Positions 25,815 through 34,189 of a stretch of 64,000 nt of DNA are shown here, one piece after another (the first letter of the stretch is position 1; every line of letters begins with the position of its first letter). The notes under the pieces were generated by a model, which saw only the letters and a program-made list of their open reading frames with translations, was not told where the DNA came from and ran no database searches. Made by a program: the position numbers and the translations under genes. Location: positions 186,001-250,000 of the forward strand of contig DAOKYU010000003.1 of NCBI GenBank assembly GCA_035325995.1, in the 5' to 3' direction. This stretch comes from Thermodesulfobacteriota bacterium. Lineage in GTDB: Bacteria; Desulfobacterota_D; UBA1144; Nemesobacterales; UBA2774.

Positions 25815-27770
25815 ATGGCTGACGCCGTAAAAACGATAGAAGACCTTCTCATCGAAGGACGCACGTTCCCGCCCGGAAAGAAATTCAGCAGGAAGGCAAA
25901 CGTCAATAACGCCGCCGTCTACAAAAGGGCGGCAAAAGATCCCGAAAAATTCTGGGCGGGCTTCGCGAAGGAGCTCGACTGGTTCGAGAAGTGGAGCAAG
26001 GTCTCGAGCTGGAAGCCGCCGCATTCGAAATGGTTCGTCGGCGGCAAGCTCAACGTTTCGTATAACTGCATCGACAGGCACGTAGCCACGGCCCGGAAGA
26101 ACAAGGCGGCCATAATCTGGGAGGCCGAATCCGGCGAGAGCAAGACGCTAACCTACTGGGAGCTCTACAGGGAGGTCAACAGGTTCGCCGGCGTGCTGAA
26201 GTCGCTCGGCGTCAAAAAGGGCGACAGGGTAACGATATACCTCCCCATGATTCCCGAGCTCGCCGTGGCAATGCTCGCGTGCGCCAGGACAGGCGCGCCT
26301 CACAGCATCGTCTTCGGCGGGTTCAGCGCCGAGAGCCTCCGTGACAGGATAAACGACTCGCAGGCCCGTATACTCATAACCTCCGACGGCGGCTACAGGC
26401 GCGGGAAGATCATACCTCTCAAGAAAAATTCGGACGAGGCGCTCAGGGACGCGCCGACGGTCGAAAAGGTGATCGTCGTAGAGAGGGTCGGCGCCGAGGC
26501 CAGGCCGAAGATGGTAAAGGGAAGGGACCTCTGGTGGCACGACCTCATGGCCAAGGCCGAGCCTTACTGCGAGCCCGAGAAGATGGACAGCGAGGACACG
26601 CTCTTCATGCTCTACACGAGCGGAACGACGGGAAAGCCCAAGGGCATAGTGCACACGACGGGCGGGTATCTCGTCGGCGTCTATGCTACTACGAAGCTGG
26701 TGTTCGACCTGAAGGAAGAAGACACCTACTGGTGCACGGCAGACATCGGCTGGGTTACGGGACACAGCTATATCATATACGGCCCGCTCGCCAACGGGGC
26801 GACAACGATAATGTTCGAGGGCACCCCCGACTACCCGGACGTAGACAGGTTCTGGGCCATAGTCGAGAAGTACGGGGTCACGATTTTTTACACGGCCCCG
26901 ACGGCTATAAGGTCGTTCATGAAGTGGGGCGAGGAGCACCCCAACAAGCACGACCTCGGCTCGCTCCGCCTGCTGGGCTCGGTCGGCGAGCCGATAAACC
27001 CCGAGGCGTGGATGTGGTACTACCTCCACATAGGCAACAGCAAGTGCCCGATAGTCGATACGTGGTGGCAGACGGAAACGGGCTGCATACTCATAACGCC
27101 GCTGCCCGGAATAACCACCCTGAAACCGGGCTCGGCCACGCTCCCGTTCCCCGGCATAGACGCCGACATAGTGGACGAAAAGGGGAAGACGATAAAAGAG
27201 GGGGCGGGCTACCTCGTCATAAGAAAGCACTGGCCCGCGATGCTGAGGACGATATACGGCGACTCGAAACGCTACGTAGACCAGTACTGGAGCAGGTTCC
27301 CCCACATGTACTTCACGGGCGACGGCGCCAAGAGGGACAAGGACGGCTACTTCTGGCTTCTCGGCCGCGTGGACGACGTCATGAACGTGGCGGGGCACAG
27401 GATAAGCACGATGGAGGTCGAAAGCGCGCTCGTCGATCATCCTTCCGTCGCCGAGGCCGCCGTCATAGGAAGACCGGACGAGCTCAAGGGGCAGGCCATA
27501 GTCGCGTTCACCACACTCAAGAGCAAGGTCAAGTCGAGTAAGCAGCTGACGGACAAGCTGAGGGCGCACGTCGCCGGCAAGATTGGCGCGATAGCGAGGC
27601 CGGACGAAATCATATTCACGGCCGAGCTCCCCAAGACGAGGAGCGGCAAGATCATGAGGCGGCTACTCCGGAATATCGCCGAGGGCTCGGTGATAGGCGA
27701 TACGACAACGCTTGCCGATCCCGCCGTGGTGCAGGACCTGAAAACACAGTACGAGCACCTGGAAGGCTAG
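25815..27770 (+). CDS. acs: Acetyl-CoA synthetase (AMP-forming)
   Basis: A 651-residue acetyl-CoA synthetase of full length. It carries YTSGTTGKPKGIVHTTGGYL (ATP loop), the WWQTETG motif, the DVMNVAGHRISTMEVE hinge and the C-terminal PKTRSGKIMRRLLR with the acetylation-regulated lysine. It activates acetate to acetyl-CoA through acetyl-AMP. The ATG follows AAAGGAGG. It is monocistronic here, with a DUF1232 gene converging. Confidence 0.97.
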   Translation: MADAVKTIEDLLIEGRTFPPGKKFSRKANVNNAAVYKRAAKDPEKFWAGFAKELDWFEKWSKVSSWKPPHSKWFVGGKLNVSYNCIDRHVATARKNKAAIIWEAESGESKTLTYWELYREVNRFAGVLKSLGVKKGDRVTIYLPMIPELAVAMLACARTGAPHSIVFGGFSAESLRDRINDSQARILITSDGGYRRGKIIPLKKNSDEALRDAPTVEKVIVVERVGAEARPKMVKGRDLWWHDLMAKAEPYCEPEKMDSEDTLFMLYTSGTTGKPKGIVHTTGGYLVGVYATTKLVFDLKEEDTYWCTADIGWVTGHSYIIYGPLANGATTIMFEGTPDYPDVDRFWAIVEKYGVTIFYTAPTAIRSFMKWGEEHPNKHDLGSLRLLGSVGEPINPEAWMWYYLHIGNSKCPIVDTWWQTETGCILITPLPGITTLKPGSATLPFPGIDADIVDEKGKTIKEGAGYLVIRKHWPAMLRTIYGDSKRYVDQYWSRFPHMYFTGDGAKRDKDGYFWLLGRVDDVMNVAGHRISTMEVESALVDHPSVAEAAVIGRPDELKGQAIVAFTTLKSKVKSSKQLTDKLRAHVAGKIGAIARPDEIIFTAELPKTRSGKIMRRLLRNIAEGSVIGDTTTLADPAVVQDLKTQYEHLEG

Positions 27771-27777
27771 GGGGGGA

Positions 27778-28230
27778 TTACAGGCCGGCTGTCGTTCCGG
27801 GCCCGGTGTCTTCGGCGCCGGTTACGACGCCCGTCCGGTCCGACTGCCATTTTCTGAATTTTTCTATGTCGTTCTTCACCGACGCCAGGACGAACCCTAT
27901 CACGCCGGCGTCGTCTACGAGGCCGGTCGCCGGCAGTATGTCGGGAATGGCGTCAAGTGGATTCACGAAGTAAACGAGGGCGCCGGCCGTAAGAAGAAGC
28001 GTCGGCCAGGGCACTTCCCTGTACTCCCTTCTCATCCAGGCCCTTACGAGGTCTCTCAGGGTGCGTGCGTCGTTTCCGACGGATTTTATGCCTGCGTGGG
28101 CGGAATTCAGCTTGTCGCCGGCCGAGCCGACGAGGGTCTTGAGCCTGTTCTCGTCCCTGAGCGCCGCGGCCGCCGCGCCCAGGGCGCCGAACAAAAGCGG
28201 CCGGGCCATGCGTTTTACGAAGACCGACAT
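27778..28230 (-). CDS. YkvA/DUF1232 membrane protein
   Basis: A 150-residue protein with the DUF1232 signature YFVNPLDAIPDILPATGLVDDAGVIGFVL across about residues 88-116, which forms a short membrane hairpin. The first 25 residues are Ala/Leu-rich and may also contact the membrane. The function is unknown, although the family is widespread. It converges with acs with only 7 bp between stops and is followed on the same strand by nothing in this window. Confidence 0.85.
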   Translation of the reverse strand: MSVFVKRMARPLLFGALGAAAAALRDENRLKTLVGSAGDKLNSAHAGIKSVGNDARTLRDLVRAWMRREYREVPWPTLLLTAGALVYFVNPLDAIPDILPATGLVDDAGVIGFVLASVKNDIEKFRKWQSDRTGVVTGAEDTGPGTTAGL

Positions 28231-28286
28231 ATCAATCTACAATATAATCAGGGCTGGCCGGATTTCCAGTAATTTTTTGGAGGGGT

Positions 28287-28526
28287 TTAGCCGAGGTCCT
28301 TTATCGTGAGCCCGTTATCCTTCAGAAAAGGAAGGAGCCCTTTCTTGTTTATCGTCCTTAAGGCGCGTGTGGTAATCCTTATCCTGACGCTTCTTCCGAG
28401 CTCGGGGACGAATATCCTCTTCCACTGAAGATTCGGGTTCTGACGGCGTTTCAGCTTGTTGTTCGCGTGGGATACGTTATTCCCGACGAGCGGCTTTTTC
28501 CCTGTGATCATGCATTTTTGCGACAT
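28287..28526 (-). CDS. rpmB: Ribosomal protein L28 paralogue, zinc-free (C-) type
   Basis: A 79-residue L28: MSQKCMITGKKPLVGNNVSH, KRRQNPNLQWKRIFV, ITTRALRTINKKGL. Zinc-binding L28 proteins carry CxxC pairs; here only one Cys remains (CMITG), so this is the zinc-independent form. C- paralogues under zinc control replace the C+ protein and free ribosomal zinc. The ATG at 28526 follows GGGAG; longer starts are not convincing. It is the last gene of the metal-starvation set, 112 bp after the COG0523 GTPase. Whether a C+ copy exists elsewhere cannot be seen. Confidence 0.9.
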   Translation of the reverse strand: MSQKCMITGKKPLVGNNVSHANNKLKRRQNPNLQWKRIFVPELGRSVRIRITTRALRTINKKGLLPFLKDNGLTIKDLG

Positions 28527-28637
28527 GGTATTCTCCCGATTTCCTGTAAAAACGATTAAGTATCCCACAAGATACGCATTTGTAAACCCTGCAGCGTCGA
28601 AAAACATAGTAGCGAGCGGAAGCTTTCTACACCGGCC

Positions 28638-29669
28638 TCACCGTGCGGGATTAGGCTCCAGGCACCCCTCGAAATGCGCTTCCAGCATCTCCGCGTCGAC
28701 GCCGTCGGGCGTTCCAATAAGCACGAATCTCGAATGCGGCCTTTGAGCGCCCCACGGCCTCCCCCACGAAAGCGCGCACCTCCTTCCGACGACGTTCAGA
28801 ACCCCGCGCATGTCGGGGAACGTGTCCAGGTGCAGTATCCCCTTCGCCCGGAATATAGTCGGCGGGAGTGTCTTCACGGCCTTACGGACTAGCTCATATG
28901 AAAGCATCCTGCCCGTCTCGAAGCTCCACGTCGCGAACACCTTTTCGTGGCTGCGGTCCCCGGCGTGTGAGTGACCGGGCTCTCCCGCGTGAACGTGCAC
29001 GTCTACCGGCTCCCTTGCCAAAAGCCTGTCCGGGTCGTAGCCCCCGAGCCCGAAGACGAGCTCGAGCGGCACCCTGCCGAACCTGGCCTCCACGATCCGC
29101 GCGCCGGGCATAATCCCGCGCAGCCATCCCCTGACGCCGGACAGCCTCTCGTTACCGACGAGGTCCGCCTTGTTCAGCACCAGGACGTCGGCGACGGATA
29201 TCTGTGCGATTCCGAGCTCGGCGCTCTCTCCCCTGGTCAATCCCTTTACCTGCTCCGCATCGACGACCGTTATAATGTTCTCCACCCTTATAAGCCTCCT
29301 TACGTCCGGCATCGGGAAGCTAAGGGCGATAGCCGCGGGGTCCGACACCCCGCTCGCCTCGATGATGATGTATTCAGGCGGCTCCGGCTGTTCGAGGAGC
29401 TCTATTATCGAAAGGAGCATGTCTCCCCTGAGCGAGCAGCAGATGCATCCGTTCGAAAGGCTTATCGTGTTGTCCACTTCGTTCTCTATGCCGACGATGA
29501 GCTCCGAATCTATGTTAATCTCGCCGAAGTCGTTCACCAGCACGGCGACCTTCCGCCCGTGCTCCGCGTGAAGCACGTAATTGAGTAGGGTCGTCTTTCC
29601 CGCACCGAGGAAACCGCCGATTATCGTGAGCGGAACAGGATTATCCGTATTCATTTCTTCTCTTTCCAT
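28638..29669 (-). CDS. COG0523/CobW-type metal-chaperone GTPase
   Basis: A 343-residue G3E GTPase. It has Walker A GGFLGAGKTTLLN near residue 18, the metal-binding GCICCSLRGD (CxCC, near 75), a LNKADLVGN G4 motif and a C-terminal CobW domain. A His-rich stretch (HVHAGEPGHSHAGDRSH) separates the domains and fits zinc handling. Paralogues under Zur control load zinc into client enzymes during starvation. The neighbours (L28 C-, FeoB-like, AztD-like) support a zinc role over cobalt. The ATG at 29654 is an alternative start. Confidence 0.9.
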   Translation of the reverse strand: MEREEMNTDNPVPLTIIGGFLGAGKTTLLNYVLHAEHGRKVAVLVNDFGEINIDSELIVGIENEVDNTISLSNGCICCSLRGDMLLSIIELLEQPEPPEYIIIEASGVSDPAAIALSFPMPDVRRLIRVENIITVVDAEQVKGLTRGESAELGIAQISVADVLVLNKADLVGNERLSGVRGWLRGIMPGARIVEARFGRVPLELVFGLGGYDPDRLLAREPVDVHVHAGEPGHSHAGDRSHEKVFATWSFETGRMLSYELVRKAVKTLPPTIFRAKGILHLDTFPDMRGVLNVVGRRCALSWGRPWGAQRPHSRFVLIGTPDGVDAEMLEAHFEGCLEPNPAR

Positions 29670-29715
29670 TATGAAAACCGGGATAAGGCCGTTCCATCCG
29701 GCCGCCTGCCGATTC

Positions 29716-31392
29716 CTAAATCAGCCTCGTTACCGCGTGCCCGCCCCAGGCTATCACGAGCGCGAAACACGACGCCGCGGCCGCCTGCCTCGCCATCATC
29801 CAGAGAGCGAATCTTGCCGACGTCTCCCGCGCCACCGTAAGCGACGTTACGAGGCACGGGAGGAGCACGCCCGCGAGATACACGGCTGTAAGCACCTCGA
29901 CCGGCCCCCCGAGGGGCGCCTTTAACGAATCCATCTCCCCGTTTAAGAGGCCTATCGCTATCCCGTCTTTCCGTATCGATCCCAAAATGAGGGCCGGCGC
30001 CGCCTGCCAGGGGAGGTGGAAGAGCGACATGACCGGCGCCAGCGCCTCGCTTAAAAAGCCGAGCAGGCCGGACCACTGCATCAGCGCGGCCGCTATGCAT
30101 ATAAGGAAAAAGACCGGTAACGCCATGACGAAAAACTGCTTTATCACGTACCAGCTTTCGCGCCATATGTCTTTCGGCCGCGGCCACTGTAGAAAAACCC
30201 GTCCCGTGAGCCTGAGCCTGTTTGTCCTGAGCCGCGCCTCGCGGGGCACGGTTATCCTGAGGTAGATGAGAGTGGTCGCGGCCAGGAGCGCGAGATACCA
30301 GGGCGCGAGGTACGCCATGCCCGCCGCGCCGAACACGGCCAGAGTCGCGGGGAGCTGGTAGGAGCAGGCGGAGCCGAACGATATTGCGGAGATGCACGCC
30401 CCGCGCGAGCAGCTCGAGCACGAGCGCGTGTTTATGACGGCGGGGACGTTACATCCGAAGCCCATTATTACGCGCACGAGATCGCGGCCCGAAATCCCGA
30501 ACGGCAGGAGGAGCGGATGAAGCGAAACGGTCAATCTGTCGATGAGGCCGCTGCCCTTGTAGACGGCGAGTATTACCGAGAAGACGATCACCGTGGGGAC
30601 GGCGTATAAAAAGAGGAACGGGCTCATGGCGAATAATCCGTAATCGCCGCCCAGCGTCGCTGCGAGCGGCCCGGGAAGTGCGTTCACTGCTCCAAGTAAA
30701 GGGGCAAGCGCTCTTCCGAGCGGGTCGTAAAACGAATCGGCCAGGCCGTTCGCGTTCCGAACGGCTATCCATGCGGGAAGAAAAAGGAGAATAAGTGATA
30801 AAGCCTGCCCCAGTACGGGGATTTCGAATACGCCTCTTTCGGGCGGCGCTTCGAGCCCGGTTTTTTCGTTTTCATTTCCGGGGGCGAACATGCCCGGGGA
30901 CAAAAGCGCCTCATCGATCGCCGACTTGTCCGCGGCAGACAGGTTCCGGGCATTGACCGGGATTACCGGAACGCCTGCCCGCGCCCTCAGCTTCCCGAAC
31001 GCGGCCTCGGCGTTCGAAAGCCCGTCCACCTTGTCCCGGAACGTGACGATCATGATCCCGAGCCTGCCCTCTGCAAGGGGAAGCAGCTCTTCCAGGTCCT
31101 CGTCCATGCTCGTCGCCTGGACGACGAGTATCACCGGGTCGTTCTCCTTCAGCTGCCTGAGCGTCATGCGCACCGCTATGCTGTCCGAGTCCCGCATTAT
31201 CCCGGGCGTGTCGAGGAAGGCCGTGTTCCCGAGCGTGTATTTGTCTATCGATACGGTGGTGCCCCTGAAGTTGGAGGAGCTCGCCGGCTTCCCGGTGAGC
31301 GAGGCTATGAGCTGCGACTTCCCGACGCTCTCCCTCCCTACGACGACGTAAGTTTTCCCTATGTTCTCTATGCTGCGTTCCGCCCGGCCCAT
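29716..31392 (-). CDS. FeoB-like GTPase-gated metal transporter, short Cys-rich variant
   Basis: At 558 residues this is shorter than E. coli FeoB (773). The N-terminal G domain has GRESVGKS (19-26) and DTPG (61-64), but the NKxD position reads DKVD (120-123). The membrane part has FeoB gate motifs: MGFGCNVPAV (310-319) and GSACSYQLPATLAVFG (340-355). Between them sits RSCSSCSRGAC (323-333), adding Cys325, 328 and 333 beside Cys314 and Cys343. FeoB imports Fe(II). The neighbours are AztD-like, COG0523 and L28 C-, so another divalent metal such as zinc is possible. The ATG follows GGGAGGCGG. No FeoA is present. Confidence 0.82.
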   Translation of the reverse strand: MGRAERSIENIGKTYVVVGRESVGKSQLIASLTGKPASSSNFRGTTVSIDKYTLGNTAFLDTPGIMRDSDSIAVRMTLRQLKENDPVILVVQATSMDEDLEELLPLAEGRLGIMIVTFRDKVDGLSNAEAAFGKLRARAGVPVIPVNARNLSAADKSAIDEALLSPGMFAPGNENEKTGLEAPPERGVFEIPVLGQALSLILLFLPAWIAVRNANGLADSFYDPLGRALAPLLGAVNALPGPLAATLGGDYGLFAMSPFLFLYAVPTVIVFSVILAVYKGSGLIDRLTVSLHPLLLPFGISGRDLVRVIMGFGCNVPAVINTRSCSSCSRGACISAISFGSACSYQLPATLAVFGAAGMAYLAPWYLALLAATTLIYLRITVPREARLRTNRLRLTGRVFLQWPRPKDIWRESWYVIKQFFVMALPVFFLICIAAALMQWSGLLGFLSEALAPVMSLFHLPWQAAPALILGSIRKDGIAIGLLNGEMDSLKAPLGGPVEVLTAVYLAGVLLPCLVTSLTVARETSARFALWMMARQAAAASCFALVIAWGGHAVTRLI

Positions 31393-31442
31393 GCCGCCTC
31401 CCTGAAATTTTTGCTATAACCGATTCAATATCCGGATTTCGT

Positions 31443-32579
31443 TCAGCACTCACACTCGTCGCCGCAGCAGGAAAGGTCGTCGAGGAACATCCCCTTCCGG
31501 CGGTAAAAATCCAGGACCGATTCGTCGAGCTTCCGCCTCCCGAGCCTTTCCGCGAGCTCGCTCGCTATTACGGCGAAGCGCTGCCTGAATTTATAAATGA
31601 AGCAGAATATGAGCTCCCCGTGCCTTACGTTCGGGCCGGTGAGGAAGAGGCCCGGCGTGACGGTGGATTCGTCGTGCTCCGTCAGAAGCGGATAGCTTTC
31701 CTTCTCCTCCCACTCGAACAGGTCTCTTACCATCACGAGGCTCGATTTGAATCCGGTCGCGAGAACCGGCGGGTTGCTCGTAAAAAGCTTTTTGGCTCCG
31801 TTCGAAAGGATGTATCCCCCGTCCGTCTTCTTGACGTCCCCGATGCCCGAATTCCCGTTCAGTGTAAGGCGCCCGGAATCCACGGCCGATATCAGCCGGC
31901 GCGACGTATACGGCGACAGGCTACAGCTCGGGTCGCTCGACTCGCTCTTCCACGCCTCTTCCCTGTCGTACACGCTCACCTTCTTCCCGAGCGCGGTCAG
32001 GTTTACGGCCGCGTCTATGCCGCTCTCGAATCCGCCGATAACGACGACGTCCCCGCCCTTTATGTCCCGCCACGACGAGACGGCCGAGTTGTGTATGCAG
32101 TGCTCGGAGCCGGGGAAGGCGTCCAGGGCCGGATACTGGTATTCCCCGGCCGCCCATATAACGAACCGGCTCCTTATCGCGCCCTTATTCGTTTGTATGT
32201 CGAAGCTCCCGGCTTGGCGGGGCTCGATGCGGGCGACGTCGACGCCGGTCCTTACCGGCAGCTCGAAGTGTGTGGCCACGCTCTTGAGATATATCCGGTA
32301 GCTCTGCCCGTCCGGGTGCTCCAGCTTGAATATGTGGCCTGGGGACGTGTTCGGCACGACGGCGTTCAGGTCCAGCATGTCGAACCCGTGCCCGGGGAAC
32401 GACGGGGTGATAAAATTCATCTCCCGGGGCCATTTGCCGAAAGACGCGCCGACTTCGTGCCTTTCGAGGAGGATGAATTTCCTTAGGCCCAGGAGCCTGA
32501 GCAGCGAGCCCATTCCCACACCTGCCGCCCCCGCGCCCACAATAACGACGTCGAATTTTTCCTTCTTCGCTGAATTCAT
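31443..32579 (-). CDS. FAD/NAD(P)-dependent oxidoreductase with Cys-rich C-terminal tail
   Basis: A 378-residue flavoprotein with an N-terminal dinucleotide motif GAGAAG (15-20) and a second nucleotide motif VVVIGGFESGIDAA near residue 180. It resembles the CzcO/flavin-monooxygenase-like group. The last eight residues read CCGDECEC (371-378), four Cys and two acidic residues, a likely metal or redox site. It lies between the AztD-like lipoprotein and the FeoB-like gene with close spacing. Its role could be thiol or metal reduction in uptake. The substrate is unknown. Confidence 0.82.
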   Translation of the reverse strand: MNSAKKEKFDVVIVGAGAAGVGMGSLLRLLGLRKFILLERHEVGASFGKWPREMNFITPSFPGHGFDMLDLNAVVPNTSPGHIFKLEHPDGQSYRIYLKSVATHFELPVRTGVDVARIEPRQAGSFDIQTNKGAIRSRFVIWAAGEYQYPALDAFPGSEHCIHNSAVSSWRDIKGGDVVVIGGFESGIDAAVNLTALGKKVSVYDREEAWKSESSDPSCSLSPYTSRRLISAVDSGRLTLNGNSGIGDVKKTDGGYILSNGAKKLFTSNPPVLATGFKSSLVMVRDLFEWEEKESYPLLTEHDESTVTPGLFLTGPNVRHGELIFCFIYKFRQRFAVIASELAERLGRRKLDESVLDFYRRKGMFLDDLSCCGDECEC

Positions 32580-32668
32580 GTTTCCTTCCCCTAATGGAGC
32601 GGCCGCCGGTGTTGAGGATCCCGGCGGCCGCTGTCTGGTCGTAGCCGCTCAACCGGCGGCTTTCTTCG

Positions 32669-33955
32669 TCAATGCTGAACCTCTTTAATCGCAAAGGCCG
32701 TCATCGTGCCGGGGGTTCCGCCGACTTCTATCTCGCGGATGATCTCCGGCTCGTGGAGCCCTACCTCTACGACCGTCCCGTCCTCCGGTATGCTGACGTA
32801 CGCGACCCCCGGCCCGGCCGAGAGCCTCGGGCGGATTCCGGTGCACGAAAACGGCGAGGTTACCGGAATACTCTCCTCTATCGTCCACGTGTTGGAATCG
32901 ATAACCTGAATGAATCCGTCCACGGTAAGGACGGCGACCTCGTTCCCGCCGTCTTGCTCGAAGACGAATCCGCACTGGTCCGCGGGCAGGTCCAGGACGT
33001 CCGTCGCGGAATTGGACGGGTTGATTTTTATAAGCGCCGCCGTGCCGAAATTACCGACGAAAAAGCCTTTGGACTCGTGCGCGATCAGGGTTCCCGTCCT
33101 GACGTCCGCTGCGGGATACGGGATATTCTTCGAGGTAAACTGTCCCGAGACCTCGTTATAGGTCAGGACCAGTACCCCGAAATCGGCTCCGCAGGCGAAT
33201 GCGTAATGGCTCCCCGTGACGGCCTCGCCGTGAAGGTCCACGCACGAGCTGTCCGGGTCCTCGACGTCGGCGAATTCCTGGAGCACAAAGCCGAATTCGT
33301 CGTACACGTTTACGCCTATGGGCAGCGAGGATGCGCCCGGCACGCCGTTTACGTACTCGGGATTCGGTACAGTGATCAGGAATTTATTGTCATGTGCAGG
33401 TACTGCCGCCCCGTGCGCCGGCCCGTCCAGCGCGAAGAAAAGCACCTCGGGCTCGCTGTCCCCGAGCGTGCTTTCGAGCACAGCCGCCACTTCGGCGTCT
33501 ATCCCATCGTCCCGGCTGCCGTCGAAATGAATCGCGCTCCATCCGTCGTGTGATACGAAGTGCACCGGCGTCGTGCCGAAAAGCTCGAAGCCCAGAAGCT
33601 CGGGCTCGCCTACGTGAAGGTGAAAATGATCCCCGTGCTCCTCTATCTCGATCCCGGTATCTATGAAATTCACCAGGCCTTCCTCCGTCTGTACCGCAAC
33701 CCCGTAGTACGTGTGAGCGGTCGGGTATATGGTCGCCGGGCCCTCGAGGTCAATCGACGATACTACGTCGCCGTCGTGGAGGTCCACGATGTCGATGCGA
33801 CCGGCCTCGGCGTCCGATACCAGGAGCGCCCCTACTATCTCTTCGTGGTCGTGATCGTGCGAGTCCCTTTCTTTCTTGTCGCATCCCGCCGCCCCGAGCC
33901 CCGCTATCACGAGAACGAAAAACAAAAGTCTCCTTACCGCTGATTTCCGCCTCAT
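32669..33955 (-). CDS. AztD-like zinc metallochaperone, lipoprotein form
   Basis: A 428-residue beta-propeller with lipobox GAAGC (Cys25), followed at once by a His/Asp-rich HDHDHEE. The opening VSDAEAGRIDIVDLHDGDVV and many His-containing blades (HTYYGVAVQ, EEHGDHFHLHVGEPE, HFVSHDGWSAIHFDG, AVPAHDNKFLI, DLHGEAVTGSHYAFACG) resemble the AztD zinc chaperone that hands zinc to AztC. Known AztD is soluble periplasmic; this one is lipid-anchored. It heads the five-gene set behind a tandem operator and has a GGAGG ribosome site. AztABC itself is not seen here; ZnuABC is nearby. Confidence 0.82.
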   Translation of the reverse strand: MRRKSAVRRLLFFVLVIAGLGAAGCDKKERDSHDHDHEEIVGALLVSDAEAGRIDIVDLHDGDVVSSIDLEGPATIYPTAHTYYGVAVQTEEGLVNFIDTGIEIEEHGDHFHLHVGEPELLGFELFGTTPVHFVSHDGWSAIHFDGSRDDGIDAEVAAVLESTLGDSEPEVLFFALDGPAHGAAVPAHDNKFLITVPNPEYVNGVPGASSLPIGVNVYDEFGFVLQEFADVEDPDSSCVDLHGEAVTGSHYAFACGADFGVLVLTYNEVSGQFTSKNIPYPAADVRTGTLIAHESKGFFVGNFGTAALIKINPSNSATDVLDLPADQCGFVFEQDGGNEVAVLTVDGFIQVIDSNTWTIEESIPVTSPFSCTGIRPRLSAGPGVAYVSIPEDGTVVEVGLHEPEIIREIEVGGTPGTMTAFAIKEVQH

Positions 33956-34019
33956 TTGAATCCTCCTTTTAAACCTGTTTTTCTACCTGGCTCATAACCT
34001 AACACAGAAGATTCAAAAT

Positions 34020-34046
34020 GCAAATGATTTGCGCAAAGAATTTGCG
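34020..34046. promoter_or_regulatory. Tandem palindromic operator (predicted Zur/Fur-family site)
   Basis: Two abutting 13-mers, GCAAATGATTTGC (34020-34032) and GCAAAGAATTTGC (34033-34045), are each near-perfect inverted repeats with arms GCAAA/TTTGC. The junction TTTGCGCAAA is itself a perfect palindrome. The site lies between the divergent AztD-like and Zur-like genes, 65 bp and 144 bp from their starts. A weak TTGCAT-16-TAGGTT promoter on the minus strand would overlap it. The repeats are seen; the binding protein is inferred from position. Confidence 0.7.
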
Positions 34047-34189
34047 TTAAAATTTATTCGGTGTCGTAACTTACCGCGATAACAGCGTAATTGTTTTCGC
34101 TTTCGGATCGGCTTATTCGGGAAAAGTGCTTTTTCCGGTTTTTTGTTGTAGCTTATACGAAGAAAAGCGAGCGAAGGATAAAAGGCCTG

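Noticed and set aside
26148..27569. 473-codon open frame antisense to acs
   Set aside because: It lies wholly within acs, has an Arg/Val-rich low-complexity translation, no ribosome site and no family motif; it follows from GC-rich codon bias.
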